A DNA stretch of 64,000 bases from Clostridium sp. GTDB taxonomy: Bacteria; Bacillota; Clostridia; Lachnospirales; Lachnospiraceae. The stretch is from the NCBI GenBank assembly GCA_021770825.1, contig JAETQD010000012.1, positions 1 through 64,000 of the forward strand, written 5' to 3'. A program made the translations under genes and the position numbers. Positions 7,663 to 15,796 of this stretch are shown here, in pieces (within the stretch, counting starts at the first letter, position 1; every line of letters starts with the position of its first letter). Below the pieces are notes generated by a model, which was not told where the DNA came from, did no database searches, and saw only the letters and a list, made by a program, of their open reading frames with translations.

Positions 7663-8502
7663 ATGAGCGGATTCATTGAATTTTTGAAAATTGTTGTTTT
7701 CGGTCTGGTGGAGGGCTTTACGGAATGGCTTCCCATCAGCAGCACCGGACATTTGATTCTGGTGGAGAATATTGTGCATCTGAATGTTTCAGAGGATTTT
7801 ATGAATGTGTTTCGGGTGGTGATTCAGCTCGGCGCCATTCTGGCTGTGCTGGTTTTGTATTTCCGGCGGCTGAACCCATGGGATCCGGGAAAAAAGGCAC
7901 CCCAGCGCCGGGCCACATGGCATCTCTGGTTTAAAATTATTGTGGCCTGTCTTCCGGCGGCGGTTGTGGGAATTCTCCTGGATGAGATTCTGGACACATA
8001 CCTTTATAATCCCTACGTGGTGGCAGCCATGCTGATTATTTACGGTATTTTGTTCATTGTCCTGGAAAAACACAATGAATTTGTGGATTTCCCCATTAAA
8101 AAAGTGTCGCAGATCAGTTATCTGAATGCTTTTTATATCGGGCTGTTTCAGCTTCTGGCGCTGATTCCGGGAACTTCCCGGTCCGGTGCCACGATTTTAG
8201 GAGCCATGCTCCTTGGATGCTCCAGAACAGCAGCATCGGAGTTTACGTTTTTCCTTGGAATTCCGGTGATGTTTGGAGCCAGCCTGCTTAAGATTATCCA
8301 TTATGGCCTGGCATTTTCGGCAATGGAAATTTTCTTCATGATTGCGGGCATGGTGATTGCTTTTCTGGTTTCCATGTATTCGATCAAATTCCTGTTAAAC
8401 TATGTGAAACGTCATGATTTCCGGTTCTTTGGATATTACCGGATTGTTCTGGGTGTGATTGTACTGATTTATTTTGGTCTTACAGCACTTTTGGCGCTGT
8501 AA
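7663..8502 (+). CDS. uppP: Undecaprenyl-diphosphatase (BacA type)
   Basis: This 279-residue integral membrane enzyme dephosphorylates undecaprenyl pyrophosphate, recycling the lipid carrier for peptidoglycan and surface glycans. Both BacA signature regions are visible: EGFTEWLPISSTGHLIL (about residues 17-33) and PGTSRSGATI (about 170-179), with 7-8 hydrophobic helices around them. AGGAG in the end of ung supplies the ribosome site, so translation is probably coupled. Recycled carrier would serve the glycan locus 7 kb downstream. The family also gives bacitracin resistance when over-produced. Confidence 0.96.
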   Translation: MSGFIEFLKIVVFGLVEGFTEWLPISSTGHLILVENIVHLNVSEDFMNVFRVVIQLGAILAVLVLYFRRLNPWDPGKKAPQRRATWHLWFKIIVACLPAAVVGILLDEILDTYLYNPYVVAAMLIIYGILFIVLEKHNEFVDFPIKKVSQISYLNAFYIGLFQLLALIPGTSRSGATILGAMLLGCSRTAASEFTFFLGIPVMFGASLLKIIHYGLAFSAMEIFFMIAGMVIAFLVSMYSIKFLLNYVKRHDFRFFGYYRIVLGVIVLIYFGLTALLAL

Positions 8503-8521
8503 ATTCCAGAATTAAGAGAAT

Positions 8522-8550
8522 GGGGCTGTCCGGCGTGTACGGATGGCCCC
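8522..8550 (+). terminator. Strong hairpin after uppP, possible terminator
   Basis: An 11-bp stem with two G-U pairs, 8522-8532 with 8540-8550 (GGGGC...GCCCC at the base), has a 7-base loop and is followed by TTAAAAT, not a U-run. Termination is likely only partial. Further hairpins lie at 8567-8586 and 8596-8617. Confidence 0.5.
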
Positions 8551-8630
8551 TTAAAATATGCCATGTCGTTCGTCGAAAGCCGAACGCCCGCCGAAGGGCA
8601 TGTATTACGGGATGCCCGGATGGGTATGAG

Positions 8631-8671
8631 TTTTCACAAATAGGTAAGAAAGTTATCACACTTTTATCACA
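8631..8671 (+). promoter_or_regulatory. Three phased TTWTCACA direct repeats upstream of the HtrA gene
   Basis: TTTTCACA (8631-8638), TTATCACA (8653-8660) and TTATCACA (8664-8671) are spaced 22 and 11 bases apart, so all lie on one face of the helix. An extended -10 element (TGGTAGACT, 8678-8686) follows with no good -35 box, as in activator-dependent promoters. In Bacillus, htrA promoters controlled by CssR carry similar repeated octamers (recalled, not checked). Confidence 0.6.
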
Positions 8672-8744
8672 AATGACTGGTAGACTATGTTTCAGAAATA
8701 AGGAAACAAAGTCACACAGTTTCATAAGGAAGGAGATCTTTTTT

Positions 8745-10355
8745 ATGTATGAAGATAAATGGACAGAAGAAGAAAATAAGACAAACGCAGAGAATAACAC
8801 AGCGATGAACCGGGAAGCGGAAGACAGCAAGAAGGAAACAGAAAAGCAGAATCCGCGGGAAGGCCAAAGGCAGCAGGTATATGGATTGAGCGGCCAGACA
8901 GGCCAGAGCAGCCAGCAGGCCTACGGACAGGGAGGCCAGAATGGCCAGAACGGAGGCGGATATTCCCCCTATGGCCAGTATTCCCAGGGGCATCCCGGAT
9001 ATGGACATTATAATTACAGCCAGGGCAGCCAGAATCAGAATCATGCCCATAATCCGTATACAAACCCATATCAGTACGGGCAGAACCAGAACCCCGGACA
9101 GAACATGGCGCCAAATTCCAACCATAAGCCGCCGAAGAAACATTCCTATATGAAGACCACGGCTCTTGTCACTGCCGCAGCACTTCTCTTCGGTGTGGTT
9201 TCCGGAGGGACCATGTTTGGTGTGAACCGGGCAGCGGAATTGATGTTTCCGGCCGAGACCCAGGCGCCGGAATCCACAGGAGGAACCCTGGGCCAGACCC
9301 AGGTGGTTCCGGCATCTCCCCAGGTCTCTTCGGATGCCGCCTCGGGAGTGGTCATTGAGGACGTTTCTCCCATCGTGGACGCTGTTATGCCGTCGGTAGT
9401 TGCCATTACCAACACCACGCTCTATAAGAGCAGCACCTGGTTCGGCCAGTCCCAGACTTACGAGGTGCCCAGCAGCGGCTCCGGCATCATCATCGGACAG
9501 AATGATGCAGAGCTTCTGATTGTGACCAATAACCACGTAATCGAAGATTCCACCAGCCTTGCAGTTTCTTTCATTGATGAGAGTGTTGTAGAGGCAGCCA
9601 TAAAGGGAACGGATTCCGAATCGGACCTGGCAGTGATTGCAGTTCCTCTGGAAAAAATTTCCGCCGACACAAAGGAACAGATCAAGGCTGCTACTCTTGG
9701 AGACTCGGATTCCCTGAAAATGGGCCAGGGCGTCATTGCCATCGGTAATGCGCTGGGCCATGGCCAGAGCGTAACTGTGGGTCATGTGAGTGCCCTGGAC
9801 CGCGAGATCACTGTGGACGGTATTACCAAAAAGGTAATCCAGACCGATGCAGCCATTAATCCCGGAAACAGCGGCGGCGCTCTTTTAAACTCCAAAGGCG
9901 AGGTCATCGGTATCAATGAAGCCAAATACGCAGATGCCAGTGTGGAAGGCGTTGGATATGCAATCCCGATTTCCAATGCAAAGGATATCATTGAAGAACT
10001 GAAGCTGAGAACCACGAAAATTGAGATTTCAAAGGAAGAGCAGGGATATCTGGGAATTCAGGTCCAGAATGTGGATTCCATGATGGCCCAGTTGTACGGA
10101 ATGCCGCAGGGTGTCTATGTTTACAAGATCACCGAGGATTCTGCAGCCGCAGCTTCCGATCTTCGCGAAAAAGATATCATTACGAAATTCGATGGGGAGA
10201 CCGTGAGAACCAATGCAGATCTGACTGGACTGTTAGCTTACTATAAAGCAGGAACTAAAGTGACTCTTACGGTACAGTCCATGGAGAACGGGTCCTATGT
10301 GGAGCGGCAGGTGGAGGTCACCTTAAAGAGCCGGCCGCAGCAGGAAGAACAGTAG
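8745..10355 (+). CDS. HtrA/DegP-like membrane-anchored serine protease with PDZ domain
   Basis: This 536-residue envelope protease has a cytosolic tail of about 130 residues that is very rich in Q, G, N and Y (GQ/GGQNGQN-type repeats), one membrane anchor (TTALVTAAALLFGVVSGGTMFG), a trypsin-like domain and a C-terminal PDZ domain (GYLGIQVQNVD onward). The catalytic triad is His264 (NNHVIED), Asp294 (SDLAVI) and Ser376 (GNSGGALL). It should degrade or refold misfolded exported proteins. The frame is open upstream to 8520, but GGAAGGAG before ATG 8745 decides the start. The Q/G-rich tail is unusually long for HtrA. Regulation is probably by the repeats at 8631-8671. Confidence 0.94.
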   Translation: MYEDKWTEEENKTNAENNTAMNREAEDSKKETEKQNPREGQRQQVYGLSGQTGQSSQQAYGQGGQNGQNGGGYSPYGQYSQGHPGYGHYNYSQGSQNQNHAHNPYTNPYQYGQNQNPGQNMAPNSNHKPPKKHSYMKTTALVTAAALLFGVVSGGTMFGVNRAAELMFPAETQAPESTGGTLGQTQVVPASPQVSSDAASGVVIEDVSPIVDAVMPSVVAITNTTLYKSSTWFGQSQTYEVPSSGSGIIIGQNDAELLIVTNNHVIEDSTSLAVSFIDESVVEAAIKGTDSESDLAVIAVPLEKISADTKEQIKAATLGDSDSLKMGQGVIAIGNALGHGQSVTVGHVSALDREITVDGITKKVIQTDAAINPGNSGGALLNSKGEVIGINEAKYADASVEGVGYAIPISNAKDIIEELKLRTTKIEISKEEQGYLGIQVQNVDSMMAQLYGMPQGVYVYKITEDSAAAASDLREKDIITKFDGETVRTNADLTGLLAYYKAGTKVTLTVQSMENGSYVERQVEVTLKSRPQQEEQ

Positions 10356-10369
10356 AATAGGAGAAAGAA

Positions 10370-10406
10370 AAAGGCCCTTGCCCGCGTCATACGGGAAAGG
10401 GCCTTT
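10370..10406 (-). terminator. Terminator between htrA-like gene and gltS (best for gltS)
   Basis: AAAGGCCCTT (10370-10379) pairs with AAGGGCCTTT (10397-10406), with an inner CCCG/CGGG. Read leftward it ends in TTTTTCTTTC, so it serves gltS well; rightward the U-run is short. Confidence 0.85.
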
Positions 10407-10423
10407 CTGCCGGGTGCGCCGGC

Positions 10424-11605
10424 TTATAAAAGGTTCATAAAGGTAGTAAGCACCATGGAGTTGAAGAAGTCTACGAACAGGCTTCCCACCAGGGGAACGA
10501 TGAAGAAGGCTCTGGGAGCAGCGCCGTACCGTTCCACTAAGGCTCTCATATTGGCCATAGCATTGGGAGTTGCACCCATGCCGAAGCCGCAGAAAGCAGT
10601 TGTCATGGCAGCGGCCTCGTAGTCGCGGCCCATGATGTTGAATACCAGGAAGTTGGCAAATAAGAACATTACCACAGTCTGTACAAGTAAAATTACGATC
10701 ATCGGGAGGGCCAGGGCAGCCAACTGCCAAAGCTTTAAGCTCATCATGGCCATGGCCAGGAAGAGATTTAAGGAAAGTCCTCCAAGGGCATCAATTTCCA
10801 CCATGGGAAGGTCCCTTCCTGACACATCCCAGATATTACGGATGGCAGCAGCGGCCAGCATGGCACCGATATAGGTTGGGAAGGTCAGGTCGATGCTCTT
10901 AAAGAAGGCAAAAATGAAGGTTCCAACGCCGATGGCAACGGCCAAAAACATGGCAGATGTTGTAAATTTCTGGCCATCAACGGGCGGTGCGATCTCATCC
11001 ACAGCATTTCCCTCTTCCGCAGCAGTGGATTTTAAGCCAAACTTTTCCACACGGGCGCGGGCGATGGGGCCTCCCATCATACTGCCTGCCACCAGGCCGT
11101 ATGTAGCGGCGGCCAGTGCCACAGTGGTTGCACCTACAACGCCGTATTCTGTCTCAAGAAGGGGACCAAAGGAACCGGAGGTTCCGTGTCCGCCAACCAG
11201 GGGCATGGAGCCCATGCAGAGGCCAAGAAGCGGATCCAGATTGAATACAGCGGCCAGACCGCTTCCCACAGCGTCCTGGACGATACAGATAAGAACCGCT
11301 AACCCCAGGAATAAGAATACCTGAACGCCGCCCTTTTTCAAAAGACGGAAGCAGGCGGTGAAACCAACGCTGCAGAAGAAAATTGTCATGAACACACTCT
11401 GAAGGGTGGTGTCAAACTGAAACTCCAGAATTCCGGCGGTATATAATGCCAGGTGTGCAAAGGCGAATACAATACCGCCTGCCACAGGGGCCGGAATACA
11501 GTACTTACTTAAAAAAGCCAGTTTCTGAACCATGAGTCTTCCCAGGCAGTAAACGAGCGCCCCCAACGCACAAGCCTGGTACATGTCGAGTTCCAATACC
11601 ATCAT
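10424..11605 (-). CDS. gltS: Sodium/glutamate symporter GltS
   Basis: This 393-residue membrane protein (about 10-12 helices) imports glutamate with Na+. GltS hallmarks are the two inverted halves carrying glycine-rich loops: SMPLVGGHGTSGSFGP (about residues 133-148) and GFGMGATPNAMANM (about 345-358). Length equals the family norm (about 400). AGGAGG precedes the ATG at 11605; a second ATG at 11602 is also possible. It is transcribed alone, leftward, between the HtrA gene and clpX. No regulator is adjacent. Confidence 0.95.
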   Translation of the reverse strand: MMVLELDMYQACALGALVYCLGRLMVQKLAFLSKYCIPAPVAGGIVFAFAHLALYTAGILEFQFDTTLQSVFMTIFFCSVGFTACFRLLKKGGVQVFLFLGLAVLICIVQDAVGSGLAAVFNLDPLLGLCMGSMPLVGGHGTSGSFGPLLETEYGVVGATTVALAAATYGLVAGSMMGGPIARARVEKFGLKSTAAEEGNAVDEIAPPVDGQKFTTSAMFLAVAIGVGTFIFAFFKSIDLTFPTYIGAMLAAAAIRNIWDVSGRDLPMVEIDALGGLSLNLFLAMAMMSLKLWQLAALALPMIVILLVQTVVMFLFANFLVFNIMGRDYEAAAMTTAFCGFGMGATPNAMANMRALVERYGAAPRAFFIVPLVGSLFVDFFNSMVLTTFMNLL

Positions 11606-11727
11606 AGTAACTCCTCCTAATCTTGTTTTTTTATAAGAACATTTTCTGGCTCCCCTTCAAAAAAATACAAAAAAATACCGTCCAGGGGTGTTAAGGTATT
11701 GCTAAGAAACGGCTGCTCCGGTTTTGC

Positions 11728-11756
11728 TTGCGGGCAGAAAGAAAATGTTTTATAAT
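11728..11756 (+). promoter_or_regulatory. Promoter of the clpX-like gene
   Basis: TTGCGG (11728-11733), 17-base spacer, TATAAT (11751-11756). The 11606-11727 stretch otherwise holds only A-rich sequence and a small AATACC/GGTATT inverted repeat (11674-11700). Confidence 0.72.
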
Positions 11757-11804
11757 AGTTACTTATATTAGTTTATACAGGGATAAGCAAAAAGGAGAAT
11801 GAAC

Positions 11805-13424
11805 TTGGAACATAAAGAGAAAAACGGACAGGAATTCCATGAGGATGAGTATGAGAAGGTGTGTTATGTCTGCCGCAGGCCGGAGAGTAAGGCAGGAAAG
11901 ATGATTACCATGCCCGGTGGAATCGATGTCTGCCGGGACTGTATGCAGAAAGCCTTTGATACCGTTACAAAAAGCGGAATTGATTTCAGTAAGTTTTCCG
12001 GAGTGACGCCGGAACAGCTCTGGAACGGCGGTATGCCATCCGGTATGTGGCAGTCTGCTCCGGCGGCTCCAAAAGCAGACGAACCAAAAGACGCAGAGGA
12101 AGCAGGAGAAGCCGAGGATGACAATACGATCCGGCAGGAAGCCGAGGCAGAAAGCGAATCCGAAGGGGAAGAGAATGGGGAAGAGGAGCAGGGCTCTTAC
12201 CAGGGCGGTTTTCCCTGGGGCAATATGGGCTGGGGAATTCCCATCGGCCAGATTGATTTAAGCGCCATTACCGGAAAAAAACGGGTGAAGAAAAAGAAGA
12301 GCGGAGAGAAAAAGGAACTTTTTAAATTGGAAGATATTCCGGCACCCCACACCATAAAGGAACAGTTGGACGAATACGTAATCGGCCAGGAGCAGGCAAA
12401 AAAGGTCATATCCGTGGCGGTTTACAACCATTATAAGCGGGTATTTGAGCGCACCTCCCCGGATGCAAAGAAGTACGGGGAAGACGTGGAGATTGAGAAA
12501 TCCAATATTTTAATGATCGGTCCCACGGGAAGCGGAAAAACCTATCTGGTTAAGACTCTGGCAAAGCTTTTGAATGTGCCGTTGGCCATCGCGGACGCCA
12601 CGTCCTTAACGGAGGCCGGATATATTGGAGATGATATTGAGAGTGTGATTTCCAAGCTTTTAGCCGCTGCCGATAACGATGTGGAGCGGGCAGAAATGGG
12701 AATCGTATTCATTGACGAGATTGATAAGATTGCCAAGAAAAAGTCCACAAGCACCAGGGATGTGAGCGGGGAATCGGTGCAGCAGGAGCTTTTGAAGCTT
12801 TTGGAGGGGGCATCGGTGGAGGTTCCCGTGGGAACCAACCAGAAGAATGCCATGACGCCCATGGAAACCATCAATACAGACAATATTTTGTTCATCTGCG
12901 GCGGTGCTTTCCCGGATTTGGAAAATATTATCAAGGAACGGCTGACGGAGCAGGCCTCCATCGGCTTCGGGGCCGATCTCAAGGATAAGTTTGATAAGGA
13001 CCCCAATATTTTAAGCAAGGTGACCAATAAGGATTTAAGGAATTTCGGAATGATTCCGGAGTTTTTGGGCCGTCTTCCTGTGACCGTTACCCTTCAGGGA
13101 CTCACAAAGGAATTCCTGGTACGGATTTTAAAGGAGCCGAAGAATGCCATCTTAAAACAGTACAAAAAGCTGTTGGAGATGGATGAGGTAGAGCTTCGGT
13201 TTGATGAGGATGCCCTGGAGTGGATTGCCGAGGAGGCGTTGAAAAAGGAGACAGGAGCCAGAGCCCTGCGGGCAATTTTAGAGGAGTTCATGCTGGATAT
13301 CATGTATGAGATTCCCAAAGATCCCAACATTGGCTCTGTGACCATCACAAGAGCTTATCTGGAAAAGCGCGGCGGTCCACGCATCGAAATGCGCGGAGCC
13401 ATGCTTTTAGAAGAAAAAAATTAG
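11805..13424 (+). CDS. clpX: ClpX-type AAA+ unfoldase, divergent form with acidic linker
   Basis: This protein of about 539 residues has an N-terminal zinc-binding domain (CYVC...DVCRDC), a Glu/Asp-rich linker of about 50 residues, and the ClpX AAA+ module: Walker A GPTGSGKT, Walker B VFIDEIDK, pore loop GYIGDD and the ClpP-docking IGFGA loop. ClpX unfolds tagged proteins and feeds them to ClpP. It is about 110 residues longer than usual ClpX. The RKH substrate loop is replaced by NQKNA, and the pore loop is YIGD instead of YVGE. It is not next to clpP or tig. ATG 11799 lies 1 base after AAAGGAG, while TTG 11805 lies 7 bases after, so TTG is favoured. It may be a second, specialised ClpX. Confidence 0.88.
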   Translation: MEHKEKNGQEFHEDEYEKVCYVCRRPESKAGKMITMPGGIDVCRDCMQKAFDTVTKSGIDFSKFSGVTPEQLWNGGMPSGMWQSAPAAPKADEPKDAEEAGEAEDDNTIRQEAEAESESEGEENGEEEQGSYQGGFPWGNMGWGIPIGQIDLSAITGKKRVKKKKSGEKKELFKLEDIPAPHTIKEQLDEYVIGQEQAKKVISVAVYNHYKRVFERTSPDAKKYGEDVEIEKSNILMIGPTGSGKTYLVKTLAKLLNVPLAIADATSLTEAGYIGDDIESVISKLLAAADNDVERAEMGIVFIDEIDKIAKKKSTSTRDVSGESVQQELLKLLEGASVEVPVGTNQKNAMTPMETINTDNILFICGGAFPDLENIIKERLTEQASIGFGADLKDKFDKDPNILSKVTNKDLRNFGMIPEFLGRLPVTVTLQGLTKEFLVRILKEPKNAILKQYKKLLEMDEVELRFDEDALEWIAEEALKKETGARALRAILEEFMLDIMYEIPKDPNIGSVTITRAYLEKRGGPRIEMRGAMLLEEKN

Positions 13425-15124
13425 GGCCGCAGACGGAGAAAGGCCTCGTATAAATCCAGTGTTCCGTATCCGAACTCACGGTTTGGGTATGTGAGCGCTG
13501 GATTTCTTTTTGCTCCCCGAATCAGATAGGTTTTGATGGAGGAGGTGTTCATAATGAAGTTATTTCCCTGGAGAACACCCCAGTGCAGCAAAATGGCAGC
13601 GGCTCCGGCCACATGGGCGGCTGCCGAGGAGGTTCCGGTCATTCTGGTAAAGGCGTTTCCGGGGCCGGCGCCCTGGATACTGACGCCGGGAGCCGCAAGA
13701 TCGGGCTTTACCTGGCCGATGCGGTTGAAGCCCCGGCTGGAATGGATATAGATTCCTCCGCTCACATGGTTATAGGCGGCCACAGTCAGCAAATTCTGGG
13801 AGTTTCCGGGATCGGTGATTGTTGTATCGGGATCCGGGCGCAGGAAAAACGTATCCTCAGAGATAAACCCTCTGCTGGGAAGCCAGATATGGAAGGTCCC
13901 GCGAAGGTCCAGGGTCCCGGTGACGGAAAGATGCCAGATTCCCGGCATGGGATTTTTGAACCGGATGAACACCATATTGCTTCCCGCTGCACCGATGGAA
14001 AAGTTGGTATAAACGGTGATTTCCGTGCGCTCCAGGAGGAATCTCAAAACATTTTCCTCTCCGGTTCTGGGAGGCAGAGGCGATATGACTTCTCCGGTGG
14101 GAGAGGTGAATCCCACCCGGTAGACCTCCACATCCTGGGCCCAGAGCTCCATAGAAAATCCGGCATCGTTTTCTCCTACCTTCAGCTCCACGCTCTGTAT
14201 GGTGTCGCCGGGTTCCGTGGCCCCGCGGTAATGGTGTCCGAGCCCTGTTTCATTTCCGGCTGCCACCACCAGAGCGGTTCCGATATAACTGCTCACATCA
14301 TTTAAGAAAGCGCTTAAGGGCGAATTTCCCACATGGCCGCCCTGGTTGGTTCCAACGCCAAGGCAGATCACAAGGGGCTTATTGTACTGGCGGGCCAGGG
14401 AGAGCAGGTAGGTAATTCCCATCATAATATCATTTTCCTGATACGCCTGGGCATCCTCACGTATCAGATAAAAGTCCCTGAGGTACTGCTTGGCAGGCTT
14501 GAGCTTCACCATTGCGATATCTGCCTGGGGAGCAGCCCCGGTAAAATCGTTGGCTTCATCCTCTCCTCCGGCGGCGATGGAAGCCAGAAAGGTTCCATGG
14601 CCGATTTCATCGGTGGAGGGCACCACGGAAAGGGGATCATCAGAAGAAAGGGCGGCATTGATTTCTTCCCGGGGGTACTGGGTTCCGTACAGGGAGCGGA
14701 AGGAGTTTCCCGGGACCACGTTTCCGCTTCCGTGAGTCTGGTCCCAGATTCCAAGAATCCGGGAGGTGCCGTCGGGATTCTGAAAAAGCGGATTTTGATA
14801 GTCAATCCCCGTATCCACAAAACCGATGATGACTCCTGCACCCTGGTTTCCCAGGGCAGGAAGCCTGGAAGCAGGAAGAATGCCGGAGGACTCCATGCTG
14901 GTGGAATCTAAGAGGGAGTAAAGCTTGGGAATACCTGCATATGTATAGGAGGAAAAACTGATGGGGTCCAGCTTGCTGAAGGCCGTATAGATGACGGCAA
15001 ACTGTTGGCTGATGAAGTCGATGCATTCGGTTCCGGTCAGGGTGATGAATTCCTGGGGAGAAAGCGGGTATCTGGCAATGAATTCGGCATAGTCCTCAGA
15101 GGCTACATTTTCAGTACAGGCCAT
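13421..15124 (-). CDS. Subtilisin-like S8 peptidase, Csp-like, no signal peptide
   Basis: This 567-residue serine protease has the triad Asp104 (VDTGIDY), a His in GHGTFLASIAAG (near 175) and Ser499 (GTSSAAAHVAG). Between His and Ser lies a long insert of beta strands of about 200 residues, as in the clostridial Csp proteases that process the spore cortex lytic enzyme SleC. About 95 residues precede the catalytic domain, matching a Csp pro-segment, and no signal peptide is seen. The GTSMAAPH motif is altered to GTSSAAAH. Of two ATGs, 15124 has GGAG at 7 bases and 15130 only 1, so 15124 is chosen. It converges on clpX, and their stop codons overlap (TTAG). Confidence 0.88.
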   Translation of the reverse strand: MACTENVASEDYAEFIARYPLSPQEFITLTGTECIDFISQQFAVIYTAFSKLDPISFSSYTYAGIPKLYSLLDSTSMESSGILPASRLPALGNQGAGVIIGFVDTGIDYQNPLFQNPDGTSRILGIWDQTHGSGNVVPGNSFRSLYGTQYPREEINAALSSDDPLSVVPSTDEIGHGTFLASIAAGGEDEANDFTGAAPQADIAMVKLKPAKQYLRDFYLIREDAQAYQENDIMMGITYLLSLARQYNKPLVICLGVGTNQGGHVGNSPLSAFLNDVSSYIGTALVVAAGNETGLGHHYRGATEPGDTIQSVELKVGENDAGFSMELWAQDVEVYRVGFTSPTGEVISPLPPRTGEENVLRFLLERTEITVYTNFSIGAAGSNMVFIRFKNPMPGIWHLSVTGTLDLRGTFHIWLPSRGFISEDTFFLRPDPDTTITDPGNSQNLLTVAAYNHVSGGIYIHSSRGFNRIGQVKPDLAAPGVSIQGAGPGNAFTRMTGTSSAAAHVAGAAAILLHWGVLQGNNFIMNTSSIKTYLIRGAKRNPALTYPNREFGYGTLDLYEAFLRLRP

Positions 15125-15262
15125 GTTCATACTCCGGAATAAAGTTGTTTATAATATATGAAGAGACGGGCGAAAACATGAAAAGGCAGGGACAGTTTCC
15201 ATGGAAATATATGGACGGAGCTTTAAAAATAGTGTAAGATAAGGAAAGAAAGGGGATTTGCT

Positions 15263-15742
15263 ATGTTTGGATTTCTGACATTCGGTACAACACTTACATT
15301 TTTGGATCTGGCGTTTAAAAAACAGATTGAGGCGCAGGATGAAAAGAACTTTCCGAGGGAGTTAAAAGGTTCCAAAGGACTGATATGGCTTTATAAGAAC
15401 CACAATCCGGGATTTTCCTTCGGACTTTTAAAGGGAAGCCGGGCAGTGGAGCTGGTTCCCTTATGCCTTGCATCGGGAATTGCAGGGGCATGGACGTATT
15501 TAATGGGGACCAAAGGCCGGTTTATGGAAAAGCTGGCTCTTACCCTGACCCTGGCTGGAGGAATCAGCAACATTTATGACAGAATGGTCCGCGGCTATGT
15601 GGTGGATTATTTCAGCATCCGCTGGAAGGCCCTGAAAAAAGTGGTATTAAATCTGGGAGACCTGTTTGTTTTTGCAGGAGCCGTCCTTGTGGTGATTCTG
15701 GGACTCTTTGAATCCATAAAGGACTGGAGAGCGGAATCGTGA
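15263..15742 (+). CDS. lspA: Signal peptidase II-like membrane protein
   Basis: This 159-residue, four-helix membrane protein has the LspA landmarks: NHNPGFSFG after the first loop (equivalent to N-x-GxAFG), GGISNIYDRMVRGYVVDY with the first catalytic Asp in NxxDR, and LNLGDLFVF with the second. LspA cleaves lipoprotein signal peptides after lipid modification. Its partner substrates include the lipoprotein at 57351. The match is weaker than for a standard LspA (the usual FNxAD is LNLGD), so it may be a second, variant copy. AAAGGGG precedes the ATG. Confidence 0.85.
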   Translation: MFGFLTFGTTLTFLDLAFKKQIEAQDEKNFPRELKGSKGLIWLYKNHNPGFSFGLLKGSRAVELVPLCLASGIAGAWTYLMGTKGRFMEKLALTLTLAGGISNIYDRMVRGYVVDYFSIRWKALKKVVLNLGDLFVFAGAVLVVILGLFESIKDWRAES

Positions 15743-15743
15743 A

Positions 15744-15772
15744 TTTACTTTTCTGCGGGAATATAGTAGAAT
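15744..15772 (+). promoter_or_regulatory. Promoter of the surface-glycan locus
   Basis: TTTACT (15744-15749), 17-base spacer, TAGAAT (15767-15772), 24 bases before the glf start. No similar promoter is evident until 25229. Confidence 0.65.
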
Positions 15773-15796
15773 AGTCGGGACGGAGGAGACGTAATT

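Noticed and set aside
8712-9785. 357-codon reading frame antisense to the HtrA gene
   Set aside because: Mirror of biased codon use in the low-complexity and protease regions; no ribosome site, no recognisable domain.
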